NCBI GenBank assembly: GCA_900541835.1
Contig: UQLL01000004.1
Location: forward strand, 1-64,000
DNA: 64,000 bases
Origin: an uncultured Porphyromonadaceae bacterium
GTDB lineage: Bacteria > Bacteroidota > Bacteroidia > Bacteroidales > Muribaculaceae
Direction: 5' to 3'
Made by a program: the position numbers and the translations under genes. The number at the start of each line of letters is the position of its first letter. Position 1 is the first letter of the stretch. Positions 42,432-51,285 of the stretch are shown piece after piece. A model generated the notes under the pieces. The model had not been told where the DNA came from. It was given only the letters and a program-made list of their open reading frames with translations, and ran no database searches.

Positions 42432-42492
42432 CAATGTACAATGTACAACCGAGCGATACCACGCATTCGCTAATGCTGTACATTGTACATTG
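42432..42492. repeat. inverted CAATGTACAATGTACA repeat
   Basis: CAATGTACAATGTACA (42432-42447) pairs exactly with TGTACATTGTACATTG (42477-42492), each arm itself a tandem of GTACATT/AATGTAC. It fills most of the lemA-FKBP spacer and differs from the GC-rich repeats elsewhere. Confidence 0.55.
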
Positions 42493-42521
42493 TAAATTGC
42501 ACATTGAAAACCCATCCGCCC

Positions 42522-43082
42522 ATGACTTCCCCCATCCGCAAGATACTGCTGACGCCGCTGCTGCTGGCCATGCTCGCCCTCTGCTCCTGCCACCTCGGCG
42601 ACGACAACGACGACCAGTACCGCGACTGGCGCCAGAAGAACATCCAGTACGTCGACGACATGCTCGCGCTCAAAGAGAACGGCCAGCCCGTCTACACCAA
42701 AGTAGTGCCCGACTGGGCCACCGGCGACTTCGTGCTCATGAAGTGGCACAACGACCGCGCCCTGACCGAGAAGAACCTCGTGCCGCTATACAACAGCACC
42801 GTGCGCGTCAAGTACCACGTCTCCACCATCGAGGCCGCCGTAGACTCGTCGTACAACCAGACACAGTACGGCGACAGCCTCTACCAGTGCCAGCCCGTCA
42901 ACTCCATTCCCGGCTTCGCCATCGCCCTGACCAACATGCACGTCGGCGACAGCTGCACCGTAATCATACCCTATTACCTGGCCTACGACAACATGGCCTC
43001 CACCAACATCAAGAAACCCTACTCCACCCTCATATACAGGCTGAAGCTGGTCTCCATCCCCGCCTACGAGATACCCAACTGA
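42522..43082 (+). CDS. FKBP-type peptidyl-prolyl isomerase-like lipoprotein
   Basis: 186 residues from ATG 42522. Signal peptide with lipobox LCSC (about Cys21-23). The C-terminal 100 residues follow the FKBP plan: STVRVKYHVSTIEAAVDSSY, then VNSIPGFAIALTNMHVGDSCTVIIPYYLAYD and a final IYRLKLVSI strand. It is a divergent member, so isomerase activity is uncertain; a periplasmic chaperone role is plausible. Confidence 0.75.
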   Translation: MTSPIRKILLTPLLLAMLALCSCHLGDDNDDQYRDWRQKNIQYVDDMLALKENGQPVYTKVVPDWATGDFVLMKWHNDRALTEKNLVPLYNSTVRVKYHVSTIEAAVDSSYNQTQYGDSLYQCQPVNSIPGFAIALTNMHVGDSCTVIIPYYLAYDNMASTNIKKPYSTLIYRLKLVSIPAYEIPN

Positions 43083-43103
43083 ACCTGATTGAAACATCCT
43101 ACC

Positions 43104-45650
43104 ATGAAACGAATGAAGCACATGCTGCCGGCCGGTGCGCTGCTGCTGGCAATCGGTGCCGGAGCCGCCACCTACACGGTGCAGAAGCTGGCCGTGCGCC
43201 CCACAGCCCGCGTCTACATGCCCATCTCCAACGACACCGTCGACACCCGCGGCAAGAAGTTCGACCTCGGCACCCTGCTCGGCCAACGCGGCGACCTCGA
43301 TTTCACCCGAGGCACCGTCAATGAAATCGCGATGGACAAAGACTCCACGTTCACCTTCGCCAAGCCCCCCAAGGGCCAGGAAATGTATGTGGCCCAGACC
43401 ACCATCCGCCCCGACGAGTTCTTCACAGGCAAGCTCACCGTCTGCTGCAACACCCCCTTCGCCGTCCTGCTCGACGGCAAGGAGAAAGCCTCCAAGACCA
43501 CCTGGCAGGACACCATCAGCCAGTCCAAGTCCTCCAAGACCGTCGACCTCAAGATCGAGCCGGAAGTGTCGGTCGCCGTCACCGTGCGCCTGCTGGCCTG
43601 CGATACCGCCGCAGCACCCGTGCTCCGCATGAAAATCGAGCCTGACAAGAAGTCGGAGGCCGTCAGCCTGGCCATCGGCCCCATGCTCAAGAACCGCTTC
43701 ATGCTCGCCCAGACCGACCAGGGCGAGAAAGTGACGAGCACCGCCATGTCGCCCGACGGCAAGTACACTCTGCTCCGCTACTTCACCCGCCTCGACGACC
43801 AGAAGACTTCCTGGCGCTACGAGATAATCGGCAACCAGACCGGCTCCGTAGTAGCCCGGCCCTCATCCTTCGGCGGCTGGATGCCCAAAGGATGCGCCTA
43901 CTACTTCACCCGCAAGACCGATGACGGCTACGACCTCTACCGCGTGGCCGTCCCCTCCAACGAGGAGAAGCTGCTCGCACAGGGCCTGCCCGAGAGTTCC
44001 TTCACCTGGAGTCCCAACGAGGAATACATCGTATATTACGACCAGCAGAAAGAGGACCTCGGCAATAGCCCACTGCGCCGCTACGCCTCACCCGACGACC
44101 GCATCAAGGGCAACCGCAACCGCTACTCACTCAAGCTCTATGACCTGCGCAGCGGCATCGAGCAGCCCCTGACCTTCGGCACCAAGTCCGCCAGCCTGCA
44201 GGACATCAGCCGCGACGGCTCCAAGCTCCTCTTCCTGGTGAACCGCGAGACTCCCACCAAGTACCCGTTCTACGCCGCCAGCCTGGTGCAGCTCACCCTC
44301 GACGGAATGCGTGCCGACACCCTCATCGCCGACAACGGCTACCTCTCCGGCGCCTCCTACTCTCCCGACGCGAAGACGCTGATGCTGCTCGGCTCCCCCC
44401 GCCTCTTCGGCGACCTCGGCCTCAACATCGGCAGCCAGCCCGTTCCCAACGACTTCGACACCCAGCTCTATCTCTACGACCCGGCCACCAAGCAGGCCAC
44501 CGCGCCGCTGAAGAACTTCAATCCCAGCGTGGCCCGCGCCGAGTGGAACCCCGCCGACGGGCAGATCTATATGCTCGTCAACGAGGGTTTCTGCCGCCCC
44601 ATCTATAAGCTCAATCCCAAGAACGGCAAGATTTCGACCGTTCCCGTTGAGGTGCAGAACGTGGGTAACTTCTCAGTCGGCGACGGCGAGACGACCTACC
44701 TCAGCTACACCGGCCAGGGCGACACCTACGCCGGCCGCGCCTTCATCCTCAACCAGCGCACCGCCAAGGCCCGCATGGTGGCCGACCCGTTCGCCAAGAC
44801 ACTGAGCAAGATAGAACTCGGCCAGACCAACTCCTGGAACTTCACCGCCCGCGACGGCTCCCTGATCGAGGGCACCATCACCACCCCGCCGGACTTCGAC
44901 CCCAACAAGAAATACCCCCTGCTGGTCTACTACTACGGCGGCACTTCGCCCTCGCAGCACGGCCTTACGCACCCGTACGTGCCGCAGCTCTACGCCTCAC
45001 GCGGATACGTAGTCTACGTGCTCAACCCCTCGGGCACCTACGGCTACGGTCAGGAGTTCTCCGCCCGCCACGTCAACGCCTGGGGCAAGCAGACCGCCGA
45101 CGACATCATCGAGGGCGTAAAGCTCTTCTGCAAGGAGCATCCCTTCGTCAACGAAAAGAAAATCGGCTGCTTCGGCGCCAGCTACGGCGGCTTCATGACC
45201 CAGTACCTGCTCACTCAGACCGATATCTTCGCGGCCGCCATGTCACACGCCGGCATATCCAATGTCACCTCCTACTGGGGCGAAGGATACTGGGGCTACA
45301 GCTACAACTCCGTGGCCGCCGCCGAGTCCTACCCGTGGACCAACCCTGAGCTCTTCACCAAGCAGGGTTCGCTGTTCAACGCCGACAAGATCCACACGCC
45401 GCTGCTTCTGATGCACGGCACCGCCGACACCAACGTACCCATCGGTGAGAGCATCCAGCTCTTCAACGCCCTTAGCATCCTGGGGCGCCAGGTGGAGTTC
45501 ATCAGCGTCGACGGCGGTGACCACACATCCGGCTCGTTCAGCTACGACAAGCGCCTGCTCTGGCACCGCACCGTCATGGCCTGGTTCGACCGCTGGCTCC
45601 GCGACAATCCACGCTGGTGGGAGGAGATGTACCCCACCCCCAACCTGTAA
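43104..45650 (+). CDS. S9-family (prolyl oligopeptidase / DPP IV-like) peptidase
   Basis: 848 residues from ATG 43104 (a TTG 15 bp upstream is rejected). An N-terminal hydrophobic signal or anchor (MLPAGALLLAIGAGAATYT) is followed by a beta-propeller region to about residue 570. The alpha/beta-hydrolase domain has the nucleophile Ser693 in GASYGG, an Asp in HGTADTNVP and His in GGDHTSG. It would cleave peptides in the periplasm, as Bacteroidota DPP-like enzymes do when feeding on protein. Confidence 0.88.
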   Translation: MKRMKHMLPAGALLLAIGAGAATYTVQKLAVRPTARVYMPISNDTVDTRGKKFDLGTLLGQRGDLDFTRGTVNEIAMDKDSTFTFAKPPKGQEMYVAQTTIRPDEFFTGKLTVCCNTPFAVLLDGKEKASKTTWQDTISQSKSSKTVDLKIEPEVSVAVTVRLLACDTAAAPVLRMKIEPDKKSEAVSLAIGPMLKNRFMLAQTDQGEKVTSTAMSPDGKYTLLRYFTRLDDQKTSWRYEIIGNQTGSVVARPSSFGGWMPKGCAYYFTRKTDDGYDLYRVAVPSNEEKLLAQGLPESSFTWSPNEEYIVYYDQQKEDLGNSPLRRYASPDDRIKGNRNRYSLKLYDLRSGIEQPLTFGTKSASLQDISRDGSKLLFLVNRETPTKYPFYAASLVQLTLDGMRADTLIADNGYLSGASYSPDAKTLMLLGSPRLFGDLGLNIGSQPVPNDFDTQLYLYDPATKQATAPLKNFNPSVARAEWNPADGQIYMLVNEGFCRPIYKLNPKNGKISTVPVEVQNVGNFSVGDGETTYLSYTGQGDTYAGRAFILNQRTAKARMVADPFAKTLSKIELGQTNSWNFTARDGSLIEGTITTPPDFDPNKKYPLLVYYYGGTSPSQHGLTHPYVPQLYASRGYVVYVLNPSGTYGYGQEFSARHVNAWGKQTADDIIEGVKLFCKEHPFVNEKKIGCFGASYGGFMTQYLLTQTDIFAAAMSHAGISNVTSYWGEGYWGYSYNSVAAAESYPWTNPELFTKQGSLFNADKIHTPLLLMHGTADTNVPIGESIQLFNALSILGRQVEFISVDGGDHTSGSFSYDKRLLWHRTVMAWFDRWLRDNPRWWEEMYPTPNL

Positions 45651-45653
45651 CCC

Positions 45654-45684
45654 TGTAGGGACGCACGGCTCGTGCGTCCCTACA
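45654..45684. repeat. TGTAGGGACGCAC palindrome, best copy
   Basis: TGTAGGGACGCAC (45654-45666) pairs exactly with GTGCGTCCCTACA (45672-45684) around GGCTC. This is the longest perfect stem of this repeat family in the window and fills the gap between the peptidase and the antiporter. Confidence 0.75.
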
Positions 45685-45694
45685 GCTTCAACGC

Positions 45695-47743
45695 ATGCTG
45701 CCGCTTACCAATCCTATCAGCATAGTCCTGACAGTACTGGCGGTCACTCTGCTGGCGCCACTGCTGCTGAACCGCCTCCGCATCCCGTACATCATCGGGC
45801 TGATAGCGGCGGGCATGGCTCTCGGACCCTACGGCTTCGGGGTCCTGGAATACGGCGAGCCGCTGCGCGTCTTCGGCGAAGTCGGTCTCCTCTACCTCAT
45901 GTTCCTGGCCGGGGTGGAAATCGACATGTACCACCTGCGCCACAACTACAGGCGCGGGATTGCTTTCGGCCTGCTCACTTTCGCACTGCCCATGGCTACC
46001 GGCGTGGGCGTAGCTTTCTGCCTGCCGGGCACCGGCCTGGGCGCCGCCCTGCTGGTGGGAGTGATGTTCGCCTCGCACACCTTGCTGACGTACCCCATCG
46101 TCAACCGCTTCGGCCTAAGCCGCACTCCGGCGGTCGTCATCTCCGTGTGCGGCACCATCGTGGCCGTGCTGTTAGCCCTGATCGTACTGGCTGAGGTGGT
46201 GCAGGCGCGGGCGCAGGGTGGTTTCCGCTGGAACATGACCCTGCTGCTGACCGCCAAGCTCGCACTATACGCAGTGGGCTGGCGATACCTGGCTCCATGG
46301 CTCACGCGCCTGTTCATGCGCAAGGTCACCGACGGAGTGCTCCGCTTCGTCTACATCCTCGGCATGGTGCTGGTGATGTCGCTGACGGCTCAGCTGGCCG
46401 GGGTGGCATCGATTCTCGGCGCCTTCTACGCCGGACTGGTGCTCAACCGCTTCATCCCGGCCCGCTCGGTGCTGATGCGCCGCACCGAGTTCGCCGGCAA
46501 TGCCATCTTCATTCCCTGGTTCCTGATAGGGGTGGGGATGGTGATCGACGTCCGAAGCCTGGTGCAGAGCAGCGATACTCTAATAGCGGCGCTGGCGCTG
46601 ACCGTGGCCGCCATTGCCAGCAAGTGGATCTCCGCCAAGGCGGGGGCCCGCCTGCTGCGCCTGGACGGCACGGAGGGGGGACTCCTCTTCGGGCTCACTT
46701 CGGGAAAGGCCGCCGCCACCATCGCCACCACCATGGTCGGCTACCAGTACGGAATCCTCGACGAGACCATGCTCAACGCCGCAGTGGTGATGATCCTGGG
46801 CTGCTGCATCGTGGCCTCGCTGAGCACCCAGCGCTCGGCGGTGAGGTTGCGAATGCGGCTGACCGACGAGGAGCATCGCTCGGCCGCAGGACGCCGCGAC
46901 CTGGAGGCTCGTCCGATGGTGGCCGTCGCCAACCCCGTCACCTCCGAGGGACTGATGAAGCTCACGGCGCTGGCAAAGGGACGCGACGACCACGTGCCCA
47001 CGGTGCTGCTGTTCGTGGCCAACAGCGACGACCCGATGCACCTGGCCATGGGAGAGACATCGCTGCGCAACGCCGCAGACGCCGCTACGATGATGGACCT
47101 GGATGTCGAGACCGTGCTCCGCTACGACGTCAACACCGCCGCCGGCATCGTCAACGCCATGAAGGAGCGCCGCTGCAACCAGCTTATCCTTGGCCTGCAC
47201 CGCCCCGCCACCGGTTTCGATTCCTTCCTGGGCGGCATGGAGGAGAAAATCCTGCGTACCACTAACCGCATGATCGTCTTCACGCGACTGTTCATCCCTG
47301 TCAACACAGTCGGGAAGCTGGTGGTGGCGGTGCCCGAGAATGCGCAATACGAGACGGGTCTGTGGGAATGGGCGGCCTTCATCGCCCACCTCACGGCGCA
47401 GCTCGGCGCCCCGCTCGAGGTGATGGCACCCAGGGCGTCGCAGCCGCTGGTGGCGGAGGCGCTGAAGGCCCCGGGAGCGGAGTTCGACATGGAGTTCCTG
47501 GACATGGAGAGCTGGGACGATTTCATCATCCTCTCCTCACGCGTGGCCGACGACGACCTGCTGGTGACGCTGCTGGCGCGCCACGGCTCCATCTCCTACG
47601 GGCCGATGGTGGAACAGTTGCCGGCCTACCTGAACCGTTATTTCCGCCGCCACAACCTGCTGGTGATCTACCCGGAGCAGTTCGGCAGCGAGTACTCCCA
47701 GCACCCCGCTTCCGAAGTCAATGCCGTGGCCGCGCCCGTCTGA
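45695..47743 (+). CDS. CPA-type cation:proton antiporter with C-terminal soluble domain
   Basis: 682 residues. About 12 hydrophobic helices (1-395: LRIPYIIGLIAAGMALGP, AGVASILGAFYAGLVLNRF, FLIGVGMVIDVRSL) form the exchanger domain. Residues about 410-660 are soluble with two repeats reminiscent of universal-stress-protein domains (RPMVAVANPVTSEGLMKL...; GKLVVAVPENAQYETG...). It lacks the TrkA-C domains of the antiporter at 8633, so the two are differently regulated. It probably exchanges Na+ or K+ for H+. Confidence 0.82.
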   Translation: MLPLTNPISIVLTVLAVTLLAPLLLNRLRIPYIIGLIAAGMALGPYGFGVLEYGEPLRVFGEVGLLYLMFLAGVEIDMYHLRHNYRRGIAFGLLTFALPMATGVGVAFCLPGTGLGAALLVGVMFASHTLLTYPIVNRFGLSRTPAVVISVCGTIVAVLLALIVLAEVVQARAQGGFRWNMTLLLTAKLALYAVGWRYLAPWLTRLFMRKVTDGVLRFVYILGMVLVMSLTAQLAGVASILGAFYAGLVLNRFIPARSVLMRRTEFAGNAIFIPWFLIGVGMVIDVRSLVQSSDTLIAALALTVAAIASKWISAKAGARLLRLDGTEGGLLFGLTSGKAAATIATTMVGYQYGILDETMLNAAVVMILGCCIVASLSTQRSAVRLRMRLTDEEHRSAAGRRDLEARPMVAVANPVTSEGLMKLTALAKGRDDHVPTVLLFVANSDDPMHLAMGETSLRNAADAATMMDLDVETVLRYDVNTAAGIVNAMKERRCNQLILGLHRPATGFDSFLGGMEEKILRTTNRMIVFTRLFIPVNTVGKLVVAVPENAQYETGLWEWAAFIAHLTAQLGAPLEVMAPRASQPLVAEALKAPGAEFDMEFLDMESWDDFIILSSRVADDDLLVTLLARHGSISYGPMVEQLPAYLNRYFRRHNLLVIYPEQFGSEYSQHPASEVNAVAAPV

Positions 47744-47744
47744 G

Positions 47745-47764
47745 CGCCGATCTGAAGATCGGCG
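47745..47764. terminator. 8-bp TGAA-loop hairpin after the antiporter
   Basis: CGCCGATC-TGAA-GATCGGCG, one base after the stop codon; same architecture as the hairpin at 23608-23627. No T tract follows. Confidence 0.5.
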
Positions 47765-47819
47765 ACAATCGCAACGGAAAAACCTCCGTCTGACCCAAAG
47801 CAAGCACATTATTTATTTT

Positions 47820-48365
47820 ATGCAACTTGTATTTACTGAAATAAACGCCGAGAGCGCCGAGTATCCGTTTGTGGAGCGCCTGCTTCACTCCGCCTTCCCT
47901 GCACAGGAACGACGCCCGGACGCCGCCCAGCGGCACAACACACTGCACGAGCGTGCCTTCCACACCCTGTTGGTGAGTCTGGACGGCCGGCCGGCCGGCA
48001 TACTGACATACTGGGACTTCGGCACATTCCGCTACGGAGAGCACTTCGCCATCGCCGACGACATGCGCTGCGGGGGTATCGGCGGCCGGGTTCTAAAAGC
48101 CTTCATCGACAGCGCACCGACGCCAGTGGTGCTCGAGGTGGAGCCGGCCGGAAGCAACGATATGGCGGCGCGACGCATCGCCTTCTACGAGCGCCACAGC
48201 CTGCACCTCTGGGCCGATGTCCCCTATCTCCAGCCACCCTACCGCCAGGACGGCGAATGGTTCCCGCTCCGCCTCATGGCCACCCAGGACCTCGACCCGG
48301 CCCTCGCCCCCGACGTCATCAAAACTATCCACCGCCACGTCTACGGCGCAAAAGCTGAGAGCTGA
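47820..48365 (+). CDS. GNAT-family N-acetyltransferase
   Basis: 181 residues from ATG 47820, preceded by an AT-rich stretch (ATTATTTATTTT). The GNAT fold is recognisable from HTLLVSLDGRPAGILTYWDF, the acetyl-CoA loop region MRCGGIGGRVLKAFI and VLEVEPAGSNDMAARRIAFYERHSL. The substrate is unknown. A dispersed inverted repeat follows at the stop. Confidence 0.78.
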   Translation: MQLVFTEINAESAEYPFVERLLHSAFPAQERRPDAAQRHNTLHERAFHTLLVSLDGRPAGILTYWDFGTFRYGEHFAIADDMRCGGIGGRVLKAFIDSAPTPVVLEVEPAGSNDMAARRIAFYERHSLHLWADVPYLQPPYRQDGEWFPLRLMATQDLDPALAPDVIKTIHRHVYGAKAES

Positions 48366-48415
48366 GAGACCAGCGCCGCCAAATCTCTCAGCTCTCAGCT
48401 CCCAGCTCTCAGCTT
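48353..48415. repeat. AGCTGAGAG / CTCTCAGCT element
   Basis: AGCTGAGAGCTGAGAG faces several copies of CTCTCAG on the other side of a GACCAGCGCCGCC core. It includes the GNAT stop codon and ends 7 bp before the valS -7 box. Confidence 0.6.
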
Positions 48416-48422
48416 TTTTACG

Positions 48423-48430
48423 TAACTTTG
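48423..48430 (+). promoter_or_regulatory. -7 box TAACTTTG 4 bp before valS
   Basis: A perfect consensus with only CAGC between it and the ATG at 48435. Either the mRNA is leaderless or the box is fortuitous; the valS start is well fixed by homology. Confidence 0.6.
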
Positions 48431-48434
48431 CAGC

Positions 48435-51077
48435 ATGAAAGAACTTGCAGCGAAATATGACCCCCATGCAGTGGAGGGACGATGGTATGAATACTGGATG
48501 GAGCATGACCTGTTCCACTCCGTACCTGACGACCGGGAACCGTACACGATAGTCATCCCGCCGCCCAACGTCACGGGTGTGCTGCACATGGGCCACATGC
48601 TCAACAACACAATACAGGACATCCTGGTGCGCCGCGCCCGCATGACGGGCAAGAACGCCCTCTGGGTGCCCGGCACCGACCACGCCGCCATCTCCACCGA
48701 GGCGAAAGTCGTGGCCAAGCTAGCCGCCGAGGGCATCGACAAGCACTCCCTCACGCGAGAGGAATTCCTCAAGCACGCCTGGGACTGGACGCACCGGTAC
48801 GGCGGCATCATTCTCAAACAGCTGCAGAAGCTGGGCGCCAGCTGCGACTGGTCGCGCACGGCCTTCACCATGGACCCTGTCCTCTCGGCAAGCGTGATAA
48901 AGGTCTTCAACGCCCTCTACGACAAGGGCTACATCTACCGCGGCGCCCGCATGGTCAACTGGGACCCCAAGGCCCTCACCGCCCTCAGCGACGAGGAAGT
49001 CATATACAAGGAAGAACAGAGCCATCTGTTCCACCTCCGCTACTACGTGGCCGACGACACCGAGAAGCGCTACATCGTGGTTGCCACCACGCGCCCCGAA
49101 ACCATCCTGGGCGACACGGCCGTGTGCATCAACCCCAACGACGAGCGCTACCACTGGCTGCGCGGCAAGAAAGTGATCGTGCCGCTGGTGGGCCGCGAGG
49201 TGCCCATCATCGAGGACGAGTACGTGGAGATGGACTTCGGCACGGGTTGCCTGAAGGTGACCCCGGCGCACGACATCAACGACTACAACCTGGGCCTGAA
49301 GCACAACCTGCCAAGCATCGACATCTTCAACCCCGACGGCACTATCGCCCCGGCCGGGGGCATGTACGTCGGCAAGGACCGCTTCGTCGTGCGCAAGGAA
49401 ATCATGGCCGACCTCAAGGCCGCCGGACTGGTGGAACGCGTCGAGGACTACGTCAACAAGGTGGGCCACAGCGAGCGCACCGATGCCGTCATCGAGCCAA
49501 AGCTCTCCACCCAGTGGTTCGTGAAGATGGAGGAACTGGCCAAGCCGGCACTTCAGGGCGTGGAGGTTGACGACATCAAGTTCGTACCCTCCAAGTTCAA
49601 GAACCTCTACCGCCACTGGATGACCAACATCAAGGACTGGTGCATCAGCCGCCAGCTCTGGTGGGGCCACCAGATTCCGGCCTGGTACCTGCCCGACGGC
49701 CGCTTCGTGGTTGCCGAAAACGAGGAGCAGGCCCTGGTCAAGGCCATCGAGCTAAGCGGCGACGCCTCCCTGTCGCTGAAGGACCTTAAGCGCGACCCCG
49801 ACTGCCTCGACACCTGGTTCAGCTCCTGGCTTTGGCCCATATCGCTGTTCAACGGCATCCTGGAGCCGGAGAACCCCGAGTTCCGCTATTACTACCCCAC
49901 CACTGACCTGGTGACGGCCCCCGACATCATCTTCTTCTGGGTTGCCCGAATGATCGTGGCCGGATACGAGTTCACCGGCCGCGAGCCATTCCGCAACGTC
50001 TACTTCACCGGCATCGTGCGCGACAAGCTCGGCCGCAAGATGTCAAAGAGTCTCGGCAACTCCCCCGACCCGCTGGAACTGATAGAGCGTTTCGGCGCCG
50101 ACGGCGTGCGCATGGGCCTGATGCTCAACGCCCCCGCAGGCCACGACATCATGTACGACGACTCGCTGTGCGAGCAGGGCCGCAACTTCTGCAACAAGAT
50201 CTGGAACGCCTTCCGCCTCATCGAGGGGTGGAGCGTGGACGAGTCCCTGCAACAGCCGGAACACTCTCGCCTGGCAGCCGAATGGTTCGACGCCGTGCTG
50301 CGCTCGGCCATGTCCGAGGTCGCCGACCTCATGGCCAAGTTCCGCATCTCCGAAGCCCTAATGGTGCTCTACAAGGTATTCTGGGACGAATTCTCGGCCT
50401 GGTACCTGGAAATCATCAAGCCCGGCTACCAGCAGCCACTCGACGCCCGCACCATGGCCGACGTGCGCCGCTTCCTCACCCTGCTGCTCGAGCTGCTGCA
50501 CCCGTTCATGCCCTTCATCACCGAAGAGCTGTGGCAACACATCGCCGACCGCAAGAGTGGCGAGAGCATCATGACGGCCCAGCTGCCCGACATCGATTCT
50601 GCGGAGGCTCTCTCAGCTCTCAGCTCTCAGCTCTCAGCCTTTGAAACGCTCAAGGAGACAGTGGCCGGCGTACGCACGGTGCGTAAGTCCAAACAGATCA
50701 AGCAGGCCAACGCCCTCGAACTGCTTGTGCTTGGCCCACACGACCCGGCACTCGACTCCATCCTGACCAAGATGGCCAACCTGAGCGCCATCCGCACCGT
50801 GGACGAAAAACCAGGCATGGCATCCGCCTGGCGCGTAGGCGCCACCGAGTACGCCATACCCCTGGCCGGAAACGTGGACGTGGCCGAGGAGCGTGCCAAG
50901 CTCGAAGCCGACCTCAAGCGCTTCCAGGGCTTCCGCTCCGGCGTGGAGAAGAAACTGGCCAACGAGCGCTTCGTGGCCAACGCCCCCGAGGCCGTCGTAG
51001 CCCTGGAGCGCAAGAAGCTCGCCGACGCCACCGCCAAGATCGAAGCCATCCAGGCCTCGCTGGCCAGCCTGGCGTAA
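48435..51077 (+). CDS. valS: valine-tRNA ligase
   Basis: 880 residues. Class I signature HMGH at 51-54 (PPNVTGVLHMGHML) and KMSKS at 535-539. The editing domain lies between (RYIVVATTRPETILGDTAV), then an anticodon domain and a C-terminal coiled-coil arm (ERAKLEADLKRFQGFRSGVEKKL). Residues 726-734 (LSALSSQLS) are encoded by four tandem CTCTCAG heptamers, an insertion in the linker before the ETLKETVAGVRTVRKSK region. It charges tRNA-Val. Confidence 0.97.
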   Translation: MKELAAKYDPHAVEGRWYEYWMEHDLFHSVPDDREPYTIVIPPPNVTGVLHMGHMLNNTIQDILVRRARMTGKNALWVPGTDHAAISTEAKVVAKLAAEGIDKHSLTREEFLKHAWDWTHRYGGIILKQLQKLGASCDWSRTAFTMDPVLSASVIKVFNALYDKGYIYRGARMVNWDPKALTALSDEEVIYKEEQSHLFHLRYYVADDTEKRYIVVATTRPETILGDTAVCINPNDERYHWLRGKKVIVPLVGREVPIIEDEYVEMDFGTGCLKVTPAHDINDYNLGLKHNLPSIDIFNPDGTIAPAGGMYVGKDRFVVRKEIMADLKAAGLVERVEDYVNKVGHSERTDAVIEPKLSTQWFVKMEELAKPALQGVEVDDIKFVPSKFKNLYRHWMTNIKDWCISRQLWWGHQIPAWYLPDGRFVVAENEEQALVKAIELSGDASLSLKDLKRDPDCLDTWFSSWLWPISLFNGILEPENPEFRYYYPTTDLVTAPDIIFFWVARMIVAGYEFTGREPFRNVYFTGIVRDKLGRKMSKSLGNSPDPLELIERFGADGVRMGLMLNAPAGHDIMYDDSLCEQGRNFCNKIWNAFRLIEGWSVDESLQQPEHSRLAAEWFDAVLRSAMSEVADLMAKFRISEALMVLYKVFWDEFSAWYLEIIKPGYQQPLDARTMADVRRFLTLLLELLHPFMPFITEELWQHIADRKSGESIMTAQLPDIDSAEALSALSSQLSAFETLKETVAGVRTVRKSKQIKQANALELLVLGPHDPALDSILTKMANLSAIRTVDEKPGMASAWRVGATEYAIPLAGNVDVAEERAKLEADLKRFQGFRSGVEKKLANERFVANAPEAVVALERKKLADATAKIEAIQASLASLA
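50610..50637. repeat. four CTCTCAG heptamers inside valS
   Basis: A perfect 28-bp array in frame with valS. The same unit forms the arms of intergenic repeats at 48.4, 20.2, 10.9 and 6.8 kb. Gain or loss of one unit would shift the frame. Confidence 0.85.
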
Positions 51078-51182
51078 CGCTGAATGCTGAAAGCCTAAAC
51101 CGATAGCAGAGAGACCGGCGTCGCCGTGTCTCTCTGCTACAGAAACACCCCCGAAAAGTTCAGACATCTTAATAAATGACGC

Positions 51183-51221
51183 AAAAAAATTCGGCACAAT
51201 TTGGTTGTGTCGAATTTTTTT
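51183..51221. terminator. A/T-flanked hairpin after valS
   Basis: AAAAAAATTCGGCACAA (51183-51199) pairs with TTGTGTCGAATTTTTTT (51205-51221) with one G-T wobble. It is a symmetric terminator usable on both strands. It overlaps the -33 element of the next promoter. Confidence 0.7.
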
Positions 51222-51230
51222 ATAACTTTG
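51200..51230 (+). promoter_or_regulatory. -33/-7 promoter of the GLUG protein gene
   Basis: TTTG at 51200-51203 and TAACTTTG at 51223-51230 with a 19-bp spacer. ATG follows at 51286, so this gene has a leader of about 50 nt. Confidence 0.65.
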
Positions 51231-51285
51231 CCGTCGGGGATTCACCCATTCTCCTGACCGAATCAGTCACACAAATAATCAAAGC

